Source: Hyphomicrobium_A sp964405975 (GTDB lineage Bacteria; Pseudomonadota; Alphaproteobacteria; Rhizobiales; Hyphomicrobiaceae). From it: DNA of 64,000 bases. The position numbers were made by a program, and so were the translations under genes. The DNA lies in assembly GCA_964405975.1 (NCBI GenBank), contig CAYOPW010000004.1, forward strand, positions 19,746 through 83,745, in the 5' to 3' direction. Below are positions 44,569-53,693 of the stretch, in pieces (position 1 is the first letter of the stretch; the number at the start of each line of letters is the position of its first letter). Below the pieces are notes generated by a model, which did no database searches, was not told the origin of the DNA, and saw only the letters and a program-made list of their open reading frames with translations.

Positions 44569-44775
44569 TCACAGCGGACGCAAATTCACCGCGGCAACCT
44601 TCCCGTTACGGCCAGTCTCGGTTTCGTATGCAATTTTTTGTCCCTCGCGTAGCGTGGACAGACCGGCACGCTCAACCGCAGAGATATGCACGAAGACGTC
44701 GTTGCCACCTTCTTCGGGCTGGATGAAACCGTAACCCTTCTGGCCGTTGAACCACTTCACAGTGCCGTTTGCCAT
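44569..44775 (-). CDS. cspA: Cold-shock domain protein
   Basis: The 68-residue protein has both RNA-binding motifs of the cold-shock fold: KGYGFIQPE (RNP1) and DVFVHISAV (RNP2), after NGTVKWFNGQ. These proteins melt RNA structure and act as antiterminators. The start at 44775 follows GGAGG; an upstream ATG six codons earlier is not needed. The long untranslated stretch upstream is typical of cold-shock genes. Confidence 0.96.
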   Translation of the reverse strand: MANGTVKWFNGQKGYGFIQPEEGGNDVFVHISAVERAGLSTLREGQKIAYETETGRNGKVAAVNLRPL

Positions 44776-45268
44776 CAAATGCCTCCAAAGCAATAAGGCA
44801 ATCCCCTTCGGCGAACCCTAAAGGGGCATCAAAGCGCGCGATGGGGACGTCTAGTGTCGGCACCGTGATGCGCCGTCGCAGAGTAAACCAAGGCGTGTTC
44901 GATCGGCCCTATATGGACCGAGCCTCGGTGAAAGGCAAGGTGCGGAAAGTCAGTCGAAGCATTGTGTGGAGGGTCTAAAGTAACGGGCAAGATGGGCTCA
45001 AGATGCCCTAGATTCTAAGGTCTTGAGGGCTACCCGTGACACTGTATCAGAACATTAGGGGCGGCTGTTCCCGGACCTTGATCGCAGCTTTTTTTAAGGT
45101 GCTCAGGAAGATCCAAGCGCTGGCAGCAACATCGGCATCCCCCATAACATCATGGCTTTGGGGGGGCGGAGGAACGGCGATACCTCGTGACGGCCCGTGT
45201 ACAGACGCAACAACGGACCGGACATTATCTGTCCGGCCCTTTGCATAAACCGCGATTCGGTTTTCGCC
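44776..45268. other. Non-coding stretch upstream of the cold-shock gene
   Basis: The 493 bases hold no gene I can support. For the minus-strand cspA, a TATAGG-like -10 near 44911-44916 would give a leader of around 130 bases, which fits cold-shock genes, but the spacing to a TTGCCT element is too long. An inverted repeat CCGGACA/TGTCCGG with a five-base loop is at 45218-45236. A run of seven T occurs near 45091. Confidence 0.35.
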
Positions 45269-45664
45269 TTAGTAAAGGTAAGGGCAGATCCGCTCCTCGC
45301 CTTCATAGGTAATGTACGTGCCCGTCACAGGATCGAACGAGCGGAACTCATATGCGCAACGCCTCATGTCGTAATCGCGCGCACGGCCTTCGCGGATCGC
45401 CGCAGCGATAATCGTACCGGCGATGATGCCGCCGATAAGAGCGCCTGCACCATAGCCACGACGGTACCCGCGGCGATAGGGACCCCGACGATAACGGTAG
45501 CCACGGCGCCACCCGCGTCCACGGCGCTGAACTTTTGTAATGTTCTCGCTCTTTTCGATACCAGGTTTCGGCAACGGCGCTGCGTTCGCCGGCGCCACTT
45601 GAAGTGCGGGCATTATCAAACTTGCACATAAGACGGGAACGAGGATCGATCTGGTCAGTCTCAC
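45269..45664 (-). CDS. BA14K-like secreted protein
   Basis: The 131-residue product has a signal peptide (cleavage near PANAAP), an Arg/Tyr/Gly-rich central part (repeats of RRGYR), a Gly-rich hydrophobic segment (GALIGGIIAGTIIAAAI) and a C-terminus ending RCAYEFRSFDPVTGTYITY and ICPYLY. That last part is the BA14K signature of Brucella and rhizobial immunoreactive/lectin-like proteins. It is probably envelope-associated. Confidence 0.8.
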   Translation of the reverse strand: MRLTRSILVPVLCASLIMPALQVAPANAAPLPKPGIEKSENITKVQRRGRGWRRGYRYRRGPYRRGYRRGYGAGALIGGIIAGTIIAAAIREGRARDYDMRRCAYEFRSFDPVTGTYITYEGEERICPYLY

Positions 45665-45875
45665 ACTATGTTCCTTCCAATATTTGCCGCGCAGCCGGCT
45701 GCACCACTTCGTTTCACAGCGAGGTCGCCGCGCCTAAGTTGAGCTGAACACGCGATCAAGCCACAAGGCATTGCCGCCATGCTGGTCACATCGCAATGAA
45801 CGCCGAATTAAAGCTAAATCCGTCGCAGAAGTGAGGCGTTGGCATGACGAAGACGGGGCAGCGGGCTGGCGGCGC

Positions 45876-47678
45876 CTAGTTCTCTTCCATCTTCAATGCA
45901 GCGATGAATGCCTCTTGGGGAATCTCCACCTTGCCGAACTGGCGCATTTTCTTCTTGCCGGCCTTTTGCTTCTCCAGAAGCTTACGCTTTCGGGTGATGT
46001 CCCCGCCGTAGCACTTGGCGATCACGTCTTTGCGTAGAGCACGGATTGTCTCGCGCGCAATGATGCGCCCACCAATCGCAGCCTGCACAGGGATCTGAAA
46101 CAAGTGCGGCGGGATAAGGTCCTTCAGCTTCTCGCACATGGTGCGCCCGCGCGCTTCGGCGCGTGAGCGGTGCACGATGATCGAAAGCGCATCGACAGGC
46201 TCGGAATTGACAAGAATTTGCATCTTGACCAGATCGCCGGGCTCGTAATCCATGATCTGATAGTCAAACGAGGCATACCCCTTAGAGATCGACTTCAGGC
46301 GATCGTAAAAGTCGAACACCACCTCATTGAGTGGCAGTTCGTAGACGAGCATGGCGCGAGAGCCGGCATAGGTGAGAGTCTTTTGGCGGCCGCGCCGATC
46401 CTGACACAGCTTTAGCACACCACCCAAATGCTCATCGGGCACCATGATCGTGGCCGTAATCCAAGGTTCCTCGATACGATCGATGCGCGCAGGATCCGGC
46501 ATGTCGGCCGGATTGTGCATCTCCATCATCGTCTCATCGGTGAGATGGATCTGATAGATGACGCTTGGTGCCGTAGCAATGAGGTCGAGATTGAACTCAC
46601 GATCCAGGCGCTCGGTGATGATCTCTAGATGCAATAGGCCGAGGAAACCGCAACGGAACCCGAGCCCAAGGGCTGCGGACGTCTCAATCTCGTAGGAAAA
46701 GCTCGCGTCGTTGAGGCGTAGCCTGCCCATTGCCTCGCGCAGATCGCCGAAGTCGGCAGCGTCAACAGGAAACAGCCCGCAAAAGACGACCGGCTGCGCT
46801 GGTTTGAATCCTGGCAGGGCCTCTGCAGTGGGATTGCGCTCGTCCGTCACGGTGTCGCCGACGCGCGTATCTGCCACTTCCTTGATAGCGGCAGTAAGAA
46901 AACCGACTTCGCCGGGCCCCAACACGTCCATCATCTCCTGCTTGGGGCGAAAAACGCCGACACGCTCAACCTGGTAGCTGGCATCTGTCGACATCAGCTT
47001 GACTCTCTGACCTTTGCGTAAAATCCCATCGAGAATGCGCACGAGAACAACGACGCCGAGATAGGCATCATACCAACTGTCGATCAGCAACGCCTTTAAG
47101 GGCTTGCCTGCCTCGCCCTGTGGTGGCGGCAAGCGCTCCACGATTGCCTCAAGCACAGCCTCGACGTTAATGCCGGTCTTGGCCGAGATCGGAATCGCAT
47201 CGGAGGCATCGAGCCCAATGACATCCTCGATCTGTTGTTTGACACGGTCCGCGTCGGCTGCCGGCAGATCGACCTTGTTGAGGACGGGGAGGATTTCCAG
47301 ATCGTTGTCGAGTGCCTGATAGACGTTGGCCAGCGTTTGCGCTTCCACGCCTTGGCTGGCATCGACCACCAGGACGGCGCCCTCGCAGGCGGCCAGGCAA
47401 CGTGAAACTTCGTAGGCGAAATCCACGTGACCTGGCGTGTCCATCAAATTGAGCTGATAGGTTTTTCCATCGTTGGCGCGGTAGTCGAGGCGTACCGTCT
47501 GCGCCTTGATAGTGATGCCGCGCTCGCGCTCGATGTCCATTGAGTCGAGGATTTGCTCTTTCATCTCACGGTTGGTGACGTTGCCGCACAGCTGGATTAG
47601 CCGGTCCGACAGCGTCGACTTTCCGTGGTCTATGTGGGCAATGATGGAGAAGTTGCGAATAAGAGAGGTGTCGGTCAT
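45876..47678 (-). CDS. lepA: Translation elongation factor 4 (LepA GTPase)
   Basis: The 600-residue GTPase begins MTDTSLIRNFSIIAHIDHGKSTL, with the G1 motif, then RERGITIKAQ (G2 Thr), DTPGHVDF (G3) and NKVDLPAA (G4). It ends in the LepA-specific domain with YGGDITRKRKLLEKQKAGKKKMR. LepA binds stalled ribosomes and influences initiation and back-translocation. An in-frame ATG nine codons earlier (47705) is possible; neither start has a strong ribosome site. Confidence 0.96.
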   Translation of the reverse strand: MTDTSLIRNFSIIAHIDHGKSTLSDRLIQLCGNVTNREMKEQILDSMDIERERGITIKAQTVRLDYRANDGKTYQLNLMDTPGHVDFAYEVSRCLAACEGAVLVVDASQGVEAQTLANVYQALDNDLEILPVLNKVDLPAADADRVKQQIEDVIGLDASDAIPISAKTGINVEAVLEAIVERLPPPQGEAGKPLKALLIDSWYDAYLGVVVLVRILDGILRKGQRVKLMSTDASYQVERVGVFRPKQEMMDVLGPGEVGFLTAAIKEVADTRVGDTVTDERNPTAEALPGFKPAQPVVFCGLFPVDAADFGDLREAMGRLRLNDASFSYEIETSAALGLGFRCGFLGLLHLEIITERLDREFNLDLIATAPSVIYQIHLTDETMMEMHNPADMPDPARIDRIEEPWITATIMVPDEHLGGVLKLCQDRRGRQKTLTYAGSRAMLVYELPLNEVVFDFYDRLKSISKGYASFDYQIMDYEPGDLVKMQILVNSEPVDALSIIVHRSRAEARGRTMCEKLKDLIPPHLFQIPVQAAIGGRIIARETIRALRKDVIAKCYGGDITRKRKLLEKQKAGKKKMRQFGKVEIPQEAFIAALKMEEN

Positions 47679-47785
47679 TCGGGCTGCTTTAGCACTTGCC
47701 TTCATGGCACAAAAGGGGCGACGAGCCGCGCCCCGTCTTGTGCATTTGGGGCGCCTCAGGGCCCGCTGCTCTTGCCAGATACAGC

Positions 47786-47802
47786 TTTGGAATTATTCTA
47801 AA
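47786..47802. promoter_or_regulatory. Iron control element (ICE/Irr-box-like palindrome)
   Basis: TTTGGAA, three bases, TTCTAAA forms a near-perfect 17-bp palindrome (one base off the TTTAGAAnnnTTCTAAA form), matching the site bound by the haem-responsive regulator Irr in rhizobia. It lies 33 bases before the short frame at 47836 that resembles the MbfA N-terminus, the position expected in an Irr-regulated promoter. Confidence 0.65.
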
Positions 47803-47835
47803 CAATGACTAACATCATCTGGCCGAGCAATCCAC

Positions 47836-47943
47836 GTGCGCGCGTTCTCAGTCCTCAGCGAGCAGGAGATTTTGGCGCTCGCCATATCCCTGGGAGAAGA
47901 AGATCACCGCGTATTCGTCGAGTATGCTTTCGGCAATGCTTAA
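47836..47943 (+). pseudogene. Probable N-terminal stub of mbfA (rubrerythrin-like iron exporter)
   Basis: From GTG, 35 codons read FSVLSEQEILALAISLGEED then HRVFVEYAFGNA and TAA. This closely resembles, from memory, the first helix of MbfA (Ser/Thr-Glu-Gln-Glu-x-LALAI with EED and the ferroxidase-type Glu residues). MbfA is about 320 residues with a rubrerythrin domain and a VIT1-like membrane domain. None of the rest follows, since the transglycosylase gene starts about 110 bases later. It could alternatively be a true 35-residue peptide. The iron box upstream supports an mbfA origin. Confidence 0.5.
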
Positions 47944-48055
47944 GCTGTGTACGTTTTCCGCCCTTCGCCCATATTTTGGCCATCGTCTTGGCGCGGCCAT
48001 ATCCGCCCGCATGATTGACCACCTCCAGATTCCAAAGAAAACAGCAGGAATGGCG

Positions 48056-49504
48056 ATGCACGTCTTGAAAGCCTGCGCGGCGCTGGTCGCGATTCTGATC
48101 GCCGGCACGGCAGCCTCCCAACCAGTTATGGCTGGTGCCTTCGAAGTATCGCCGGCATTCAAGCCAAAACCACCCGCACGTAAGCCGCGTAAGCGCGCAC
48201 CTACGCCTCCGCCACCGGAACCAGAATCTGTCCCGGAGACACAGGCAGCGCCGGTTACCGCGCCACCTGCGCAGGCAGTCCCCGCCCAACCTTCGCCAGC
48301 AACGGCTGCCGCGGCGGCGATAGCGCCCAAATCGGTGCGCCGGGCCAAGCATCCGCCGCCAAAGGACAACTGCCGCAACACCACCAGATTCTCAACGTGG
48401 CTCGCCGGCTTTAAGAAGGAAGCCGCTGCCGAAGGCATAAGCCCGCGCACGATCAACGCAGCGCTAGGCGGCATGACGCTCAATCGCAAGGTGATCGCCC
48501 GTGACCGGCGGCAAGGTTTCTTCGCGCAAACCTTCCTTTCGTTCCAAGGCAAACTCGCCACCAAGAATCGGGTTGTGAGCGGCAGGCGCAAGATTAAGCA
48601 GAGGCAAGCCATCTTCAATCGTGCCCAGCATGAGTATGGCGTGCCGCCTTCCGTCATCACCGGCTTTTGGGCGCTGGAGAGTGACTTTGGCGCCGGCATG
48701 GGCAACTTCCCCATCATGCCGGCACTCGTCACGCTCGCTTATGACTGCCGCCGCGGTGAAATGTTCCAGGAGGAGTTAAAGGCCGCGCTGCAGATCATTG
48801 ATCGCGGCGATATGAGACCGTCGCAGATGATTGGATCTTGGGCCGGTGAGATCGGACAAACGCAATTCCTGCCAACCCGCTATTTGGACTATGCGATCGA
48901 CTTCGACGGCTCTGGACGAATCGACCTTTTCCGCAATGATGCCGACGTCATCGGCTCCACCGCCAATTACATGAAGAACCTCGGCTGGCGGGCAGGTGAA
49001 CCGTGGCTTGAAGAGGTACGCATAACGGGCGAACTCCCCTGGAAGGAGGCCGATCTCGCTGTCAAGCATCCCCGCTCGCAGTGGGCCGCCTGGGGGGTCA
49101 AACGCGTCAATGGGAAACCGCTGCCCAAAGACAACATGCAGGCTTCACTGCTGCTTCCGATGGGGCGCCACGGGCCAGCCTTCCTCGCCTATCCCAACTT
49201 CGACATCTATCTGGAATGGAACCAGTCGCTCAATTATGCGACAACGGCGGCCTATCTGGCGACCCGCATCGACGGCGCACCGCCCATGAGCCGCGGCCGC
49301 GGCAACATTCCCGTCCTCAACGGCGAGCAGTCCAAAGAGCTGCAACGATTGTTGGTTCGGCGCGGCTATGATGTCGGGAAGATCGACGGCCTGGTCGGCG
49401 CAAAAACGCGAGCGGCCGTCAAGGACATGCAGATAAAGCTCGGGATGCCAGCCGACTCATATCCCACACCCCGGTTGCTGGCCGCAATGCGCAGCGGTCG
49501 CTGA
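48056..49504 (+). CDS. Lytic murein transglycosylase, MltB type
   Basis: The product (482 residues) has a signal peptide (MHVLKACAALVAILIAG), a Pro/Ala/Lys-rich linker to about residue 100, and an SLT_2 catalytic domain. The catalytic Glu is in ITGFWALESDFGAGMGNF, with GEIGQTQFLPTRYL downstream. A C-terminal peptidoglycan-binding domain (LQRLLVRRGYDVGKIDGLVG) ends the protein. It cleaves murein glycan strands to 1,6-anhydro products. Several ATGs are in frame; I choose 48056 because AGGA stands six bases upstream and the signal peptide then starts cleanly. Confidence 0.9.
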   Translation: MHVLKACAALVAILIAGTAASQPVMAGAFEVSPAFKPKPPARKPRKRAPTPPPPEPESVPETQAAPVTAPPAQAVPAQPSPATAAAAAIAPKSVRRAKHPPPKDNCRNTTRFSTWLAGFKKEAAAEGISPRTINAALGGMTLNRKVIARDRRQGFFAQTFLSFQGKLATKNRVVSGRRKIKQRQAIFNRAQHEYGVPPSVITGFWALESDFGAGMGNFPIMPALVTLAYDCRRGEMFQEELKAALQIIDRGDMRPSQMIGSWAGEIGQTQFLPTRYLDYAIDFDGSGRIDLFRNDADVIGSTANYMKNLGWRAGEPWLEEVRITGELPWKEADLAVKHPRSQWAAWGVKRVNGKPLPKDNMQASLLLPMGRHGPAFLAYPNFDIYLEWNQSLNYATTAAYLATRIDGAPPMSRGRGNIPVLNGEQSKELQRLLVRRGYDVGKIDGLVGAKTRAAVKDMQIKLGMPADSYPTPRLLAAMRSGR

Positions 49505-49529
49505 ACAGGGCGAGGGCCGGACGCTATCG

Positions 49530-50903
49530 TCAATGCAGCTTGACTTCAGGCTCAGTGCGCCGGGTCAAAAGGCGTGCGAACGTGTCCAGCGTCACCTTGA
49601 CCGGTCCGTGTAACGCCATCTCGTGCATCTTATAAAGCGAGCGGTACATCAAGCGTGCAAACAGCCCCTCGATAAACATGCTCTTGCCGACGATGAACCC
49701 CATCAGGCTTCCGACCGTCGAATAATCGCCCAGCGAAACAAGCGAACCGAAGTCGCGATAACGAAATGGCCGCAATGGTTCCCCCCGCAAGCGGCGCCGC
49801 AGCTCAGTATACAGGTGAGACGCCTCCTGATGGGCGGCCTGGGCACGCGGCGGTATGGGCGCATCCGCACCTTCTGGCACAAGGTAGGCGGAGTCGCCGA
49901 TTGCAAAAATGTTTGGATCACGCGTCGTTTGCAGCGTTTCCGTCACGACAAGCTGATTGGAGCGGCTGACTTCCAGACCATCAAGCTTGGCCAGCACGTC
50001 GGGCCCCTTTACGCCGGCCGCCCACACGACGAGTTCTGACGGGATAAAGTCGCCGTTCTCAAGCTTGACGCCTTTCTCCGTCACCTCAGTTACGCGCGAA
50101 CCGGTTTTAATATCGACCTTGAGACCGTGTAGTATGGTGGCCACCGCTTTTGAGATGCGCTCGGGCAATGCGGGTAGTATTCGGCGGGCAGCCTCCACCA
50201 GCGTGATCTTGACGTCGTTCTCAGGGTCGATCTTGTCGAGGCCAAACGCCACAACGCCGCGTGCCGTGTGATGCAGCTCGGCGGAAAGTTCGGTGCCGGT
50301 GGCACCCGCCCCGATGATCGCCACATGCAGCTGGCCCGGCCGAATGGGCTCATGTTGGGCGAACGCACGCACACATGCGTTGATCAAGCGCCGGTTGAAG
50401 CGTTCGGCCTGCTCAGGCGTATCGAGCATGATGGCATATTCCACAACACCCGGCGTATTGAAGGCGTTGCCAACGCAGCCGGTGGCAATAACAAGCGTGT
50501 CGTATTTAAACGACCGAACTGGCGTGATTTCTCGCCCGTCCTCATCATAGGTAGCTGCGAGGTAGACCAACTGCTTCTTGCGGTCGATGCCGGTCATCTC
50601 TCCGTAACGGAACTGGAACCCGTGCCAATAACCTTGCGCTTGATAGGCGACCTCATGCTGGCCGACATCCATGCTGCCGGCCGCAATCTCGTGCAGGAGC
50701 GGCTTCCAGATATGCGTGCGCGATTTCTCGATAAGGGAGATTTTCGCCTTACCGCGTTTGCCGAGGCTGTCACCAAGACGCGTAGCAAGCTCCAGCCCGC
50801 CCGCTCCGCCACCGACAATGATGATGTGATGCAGGTCGCTCTCTGGCCCCATTGGGAGCACGGCCTTTTCGGCCGCCGCAGCCTTCGTTTTCGTCTCGTT
50901 CAT
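49530..50903 (-). CDS. ndh: Type II NADH:quinone oxidoreductase
   Basis: The 457-residue flavoprotein has two Rossmann folds: FAD-binding IIIVGGGAGGLELATRLGD near residue 30 and NADH-binding AIIGAGATGTELSAEL near 195. The FAD-phosphate contact TTRDPNIFAIGDSAY follows near 330. A C-terminal amphipathic region (about 400-440) would attach it to the inner face of the membrane. It oxidises NADH without pumping protons. AAGG stands eight bases before the ATG. The gene converges with the transglycosylase gene. Confidence 0.92.
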   Translation of the reverse strand: MNETKTKAAAAEKAVLPMGPESDLHHIIIVGGGAGGLELATRLGDSLGKRGKAKISLIEKSRTHIWKPLLHEIAAGSMDVGQHEVAYQAQGYWHGFQFRYGEMTGIDRKKQLVYLAATYDEDGREITPVRSFKYDTLVIATGCVGNAFNTPGVVEYAIMLDTPEQAERFNRRLINACVRAFAQHEPIRPGQLHVAIIGAGATGTELSAELHHTARGVVAFGLDKIDPENDVKITLVEAARRILPALPERISKAVATILHGLKVDIKTGSRVTEVTEKGVKLENGDFIPSELVVWAAGVKGPDVLAKLDGLEVSRSNQLVVTETLQTTRDPNIFAIGDSAYLVPEGADAPIPPRAQAAHQEASHLYTELRRRLRGEPLRPFRYRDFGSLVSLGDYSTVGSLMGFIVGKSMFIEGLFARLMYRSLYKMHEMALHGPVKVTLDTFARLLTRRTEPEVKLH

Positions 50904-51018
50904 CTATAAGCCTTCTGAACCATTGCACCATTGCAAAAAGCGGTTGGGCGCTTGCCTAACGGTGGCGCGAGAGCAATGCAAAAAAGCGCAGACAGCACCA
51001 AGCGTGCGCCCTCAGCGC

Positions 51019-51159
51019 TCATTCCGGCTGAGCTGGTATTGCCTCAACTTCGACTGGCTGATCGACAATTGGAGCATCCGCGAACACGAAGACATAAGCA
51101 AGGATGCCAATCAGGCACACGACGAATCCAAAGACGATGAACTTGCGCGACTCCAACAT
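51019..51159 (-). CDS. Small single-pass membrane protein (46 residues)
   Basis: The start at 51159 (MLESRKFIVFGFVVCLIG) follows GGAG nine bases upstream; longer versions start at 51174 or 51210. The product is one membrane segment (about 6-24) plus a short acidic/Pro-rich tail (DAPIVDQPVEVEAIPAQPE). No family is recognised. It lies between ndh and pheT on the same strand. Confidence 0.5.
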   Translation of the reverse strand: MLESRKFIVFGFVVCLIGILAYVFVFADAPIVDQPVEVEAIPAQPE

Positions 51160-51260
51160 AGATCGGTGCTCCATGGTCCGGGCAGGGTGATCAGAATAAC
51201 CTAAGGTCACAGCGACGGCGAGGCCACACTCTGTTACTGGCCTCGTAGGACGGCACCGTG

Positions 51261-53693
51261 TCAGCCGCGAATCTCACCGCCGGTCGCTTTCTTCACTGCG
51301 GCAATTACCTTCTGCGCAACCGCATCGATGTCCTTGTCCGTTAGCGTTTCAGCACTCGGCTGCAGCATGACTTCAATCGCCAGCGATTTCTTGCCTTCCT
51401 CAGCAAGGCTCCCACCGGCAAATATATCGAACACGGAGACATCCTTGATGAGTGCCCTGTCGGCGCCGGCCGCAGCGCGCATCACGTCACCGGCCGCAAC
51501 CGACTGGTCGAGCACGAAGGCAAAGTCACGCCGCACCGGCAGAAGTTCGGCCGCATCGAGCGGGGTCCTCGCGCGGCCTTTGCGCTTCTCTGGCGGCAAC
51601 GCATCGAGAAAGATTTCAAAGCCGACAGCAGGCGCCGCGACATCAAGCGTCTTGAGCGTCTCGGGATGAAGCTCCCCGAAGTGAGCCAGCACGACTTTGG
51701 GACCAAGCCGCAACATGCCAGAACGCCCGGGGTGGAACCAATCAGGCGCATCACGCGTGATCTGTGCCTTGTTGGGATCGAGGCCCAGCGCTGCAATGAC
51801 AGCAAAAACATCCGCTTTGGCATCGAAGACATCCACCTCGCCGGCCGCGCCATCCCAGTGCCGCCCGCTCCCACCAAGCTTGGCGGTTCCTGCGCGCACG
51901 CCGGACGCGGCGAGATATTGATCCTCCGGACGGTCGCCGCGATAGGCCTGACCCAGTTCAAAGAGCGCTGCGTCGGCAAAGCCGCGGTTGCGATTGCGTT
52001 GCACGGCCGTGAGCAGTCCCGGCAACAGGCTAGGGCGCATGGACGACATCTCTGTGGAGATCGGATTGTCGAGCTCAAGCGCATCTTTACCGCCGCCAAA
52101 AAGTTCAGCTTCGCTGCGGGGCACGAAAGACCACGTAATCGCCTCTATAAACCCACGGGTGCCAAGCATACGGCGAGCCCGTCGGGCGCGGCGCTGACGT
52201 TCCGTCAGAACCGGACGCGCGATGCCGGCGGTGCGCGGCAGCGGCGTGGAGGGCACGCGGTCAAGACCTGCGATGCGCACCACCTCCTCGACGAGATCGG
52301 CTGATGCGTGGATATCCGGGCGCCACGTGGGCACCGTCACTTTGACCGTCTTGCCCTTGCCCTCCAGCGTGCAACCCAAGCGTTCCAGGATACCCTTGAT
52401 CTCGGCATCCTTCAGCTTCAGCCCTGTCAGCTTTTCGATGCGCGCAAATTCGAAGCTGATGACGCGCTTCTTCACAGGCGCCTTGCCAGCAACCTCAGCC
52501 TTGGAGGGCTGACCGCCGGTCATCGTCAGAATCATGTCGGTGGCCAGATCAAGCCCCGGTTCGACGGAGGCGGGATCGACCCCGCGCTCAAAGCGATAGC
52601 GCGCATCCGTTACGAGGCCAGTCTTGCGGCCCGTTGCGGCGGTGCGCAGAGGATCAAAATAAGCGCACTCGATGAGTACGTTTGTTGTTTCATCGGTCGA
52701 GCCAGACTCCTCACCGCCAATGACACCGCCAAACCCGAGTGGCCCCTTGTCGTCGGCAATGACGCACATTGTGTCATCAACCGCATAGTCCTTTCCATCG
52801 AGGCCAAGGAAGGATTCGCCCGGCTTGCCCAGCCGTGCGCGCACGGTGCCGTTCAGTTTGTCGGCATCATAGACGTGCAGAGGCCGGCCGCGATCTTGGC
52901 TGATGTAATTCGTGACATCGACCAGCGCATTGATCGGACGCAGGCCAACGGCGCGCAAGCGGTTCTGCATCCACGCCGGAGACGGTCCGTTCTTGACACC
53001 GCGAACATAGCGCCCGGCGAAGATCGGACAGGCGTCCGCGGTTTCTTTTGTGAACTCGAGCTTGATGGGAATTGGGCAATCATAAGTGCCCTCAACCTTA
53101 CCGATTTTCGCCTCGGGTTTGAGCTTTCCCATGCCCGCCGCAGCGAGATCGCGCGCGATGCCGCGCACGCCGGTGCAGTCGGGCCGATTAGGTGTCAGAC
53201 CCACTTCGATGACGGGATCGGCAAGCCCCAATACGTCGATGTAGCGCTCACCCACGTGGTCGGCCATCTCTGAGGGCAGCTCGATGATACCCTCGTGCTC
53301 GTCGGACAATTCCAGCTCACGCTCTGAGACGAGCATGCCGTTGGAGACAACACCGCGCACGGGACGCTTTTCCAACGTGATGCTGGTACCGGGAACGAAG
53401 GTGCCGAGCGGCGCGAACACCCCGATCATTCCAGCCTTTGCGTTGGGCGCACCGCACACGACTTCAACCGCTGGCGTGCCCTTTGACGTCTCGACTTGCA
53501 CGACCTTCAAGCGATCGGCGTTGGGGTGTTGCTTTGCTTCCAGCACGCGCGCGATGGTAAACGCACCGAGCTTGGCCGCAGGGTCTTCGATGCTCTCGAC
53601 CTCAAGGCCGATTGCCGACAGCTTCGCAGCGATCTCGTCGATCGAAGCTTTCGTGTCCAGATGGTCTTTCAACCAGCCAAGCGTGAATTTCAT
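51261..53693 (-). CDS. pheT: Phenylalanyl-tRNA synthetase beta subunit
   Basis: The 810-residue subunit has the expected order. The N-terminal part MKFTLGWLKDHLDTKASIDE leads into a tRNA-binding OB domain (VLEAKQHPNADRLKVVQV). B3/B4 editing domains follow (ARIEK region, RGVDP), then the catalytic-like core and a C-terminal FDX-ACB anticodon domain (PLDAAELLPVRRDFAFVLD, ending KDIDAVAQKVIAAV). It pairs with PheS as an alpha2-beta2 enzyme. The pheS stop and pheT ATG overlap by four bases. Confidence 0.97.
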   Translation of the reverse strand: MKFTLGWLKDHLDTKASIDEIAAKLSAIGLEVESIEDPAAKLGAFTIARVLEAKQHPNADRLKVVQVETSKGTPAVEVVCGAPNAKAGMIGVFAPLGTFVPGTSITLEKRPVRGVVSNGMLVSERELELSDEHEGIIELPSEMADHVGERYIDVLGLADPVIEVGLTPNRPDCTGVRGIARDLAAAGMGKLKPEAKIGKVEGTYDCPIPIKLEFTKETADACPIFAGRYVRGVKNGPSPAWMQNRLRAVGLRPINALVDVTNYISQDRGRPLHVYDADKLNGTVRARLGKPGESFLGLDGKDYAVDDTMCVIADDKGPLGFGGVIGGEESGSTDETTNVLIECAYFDPLRTAATGRKTGLVTDARYRFERGVDPASVEPGLDLATDMILTMTGGQPSKAEVAGKAPVKKRVISFEFARIEKLTGLKLKDAEIKGILERLGCTLEGKGKTVKVTVPTWRPDIHASADLVEEVVRIAGLDRVPSTPLPRTAGIARPVLTERQRRARRARRMLGTRGFIEAITWSFVPRSEAELFGGGKDALELDNPISTEMSSMRPSLLPGLLTAVQRNRNRGFADAALFELGQAYRGDRPEDQYLAASGVRAGTAKLGGSGRHWDGAAGEVDVFDAKADVFAVIAALGLDPNKAQITRDAPDWFHPGRSGMLRLGPKVVLAHFGELHPETLKTLDVAAPAVGFEIFLDALPPEKRKGRARTPLDAAELLPVRRDFAFVLDQSVAAGDVMRAAAGADRALIKDVSVFDIFAGGSLAEEGKKSLAIEVMLQPSAETLTDKDIDAVAQKVIAAVKKATGGEIRG

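Noticed and set aside
47848..48732. Minus-strand open frame of 294 residues
   Set aside because: It is antisense to the MltB-type transglycosylase; its Gly/Arg-rich composition mirrors the Pro/Ala linker of the real gene.
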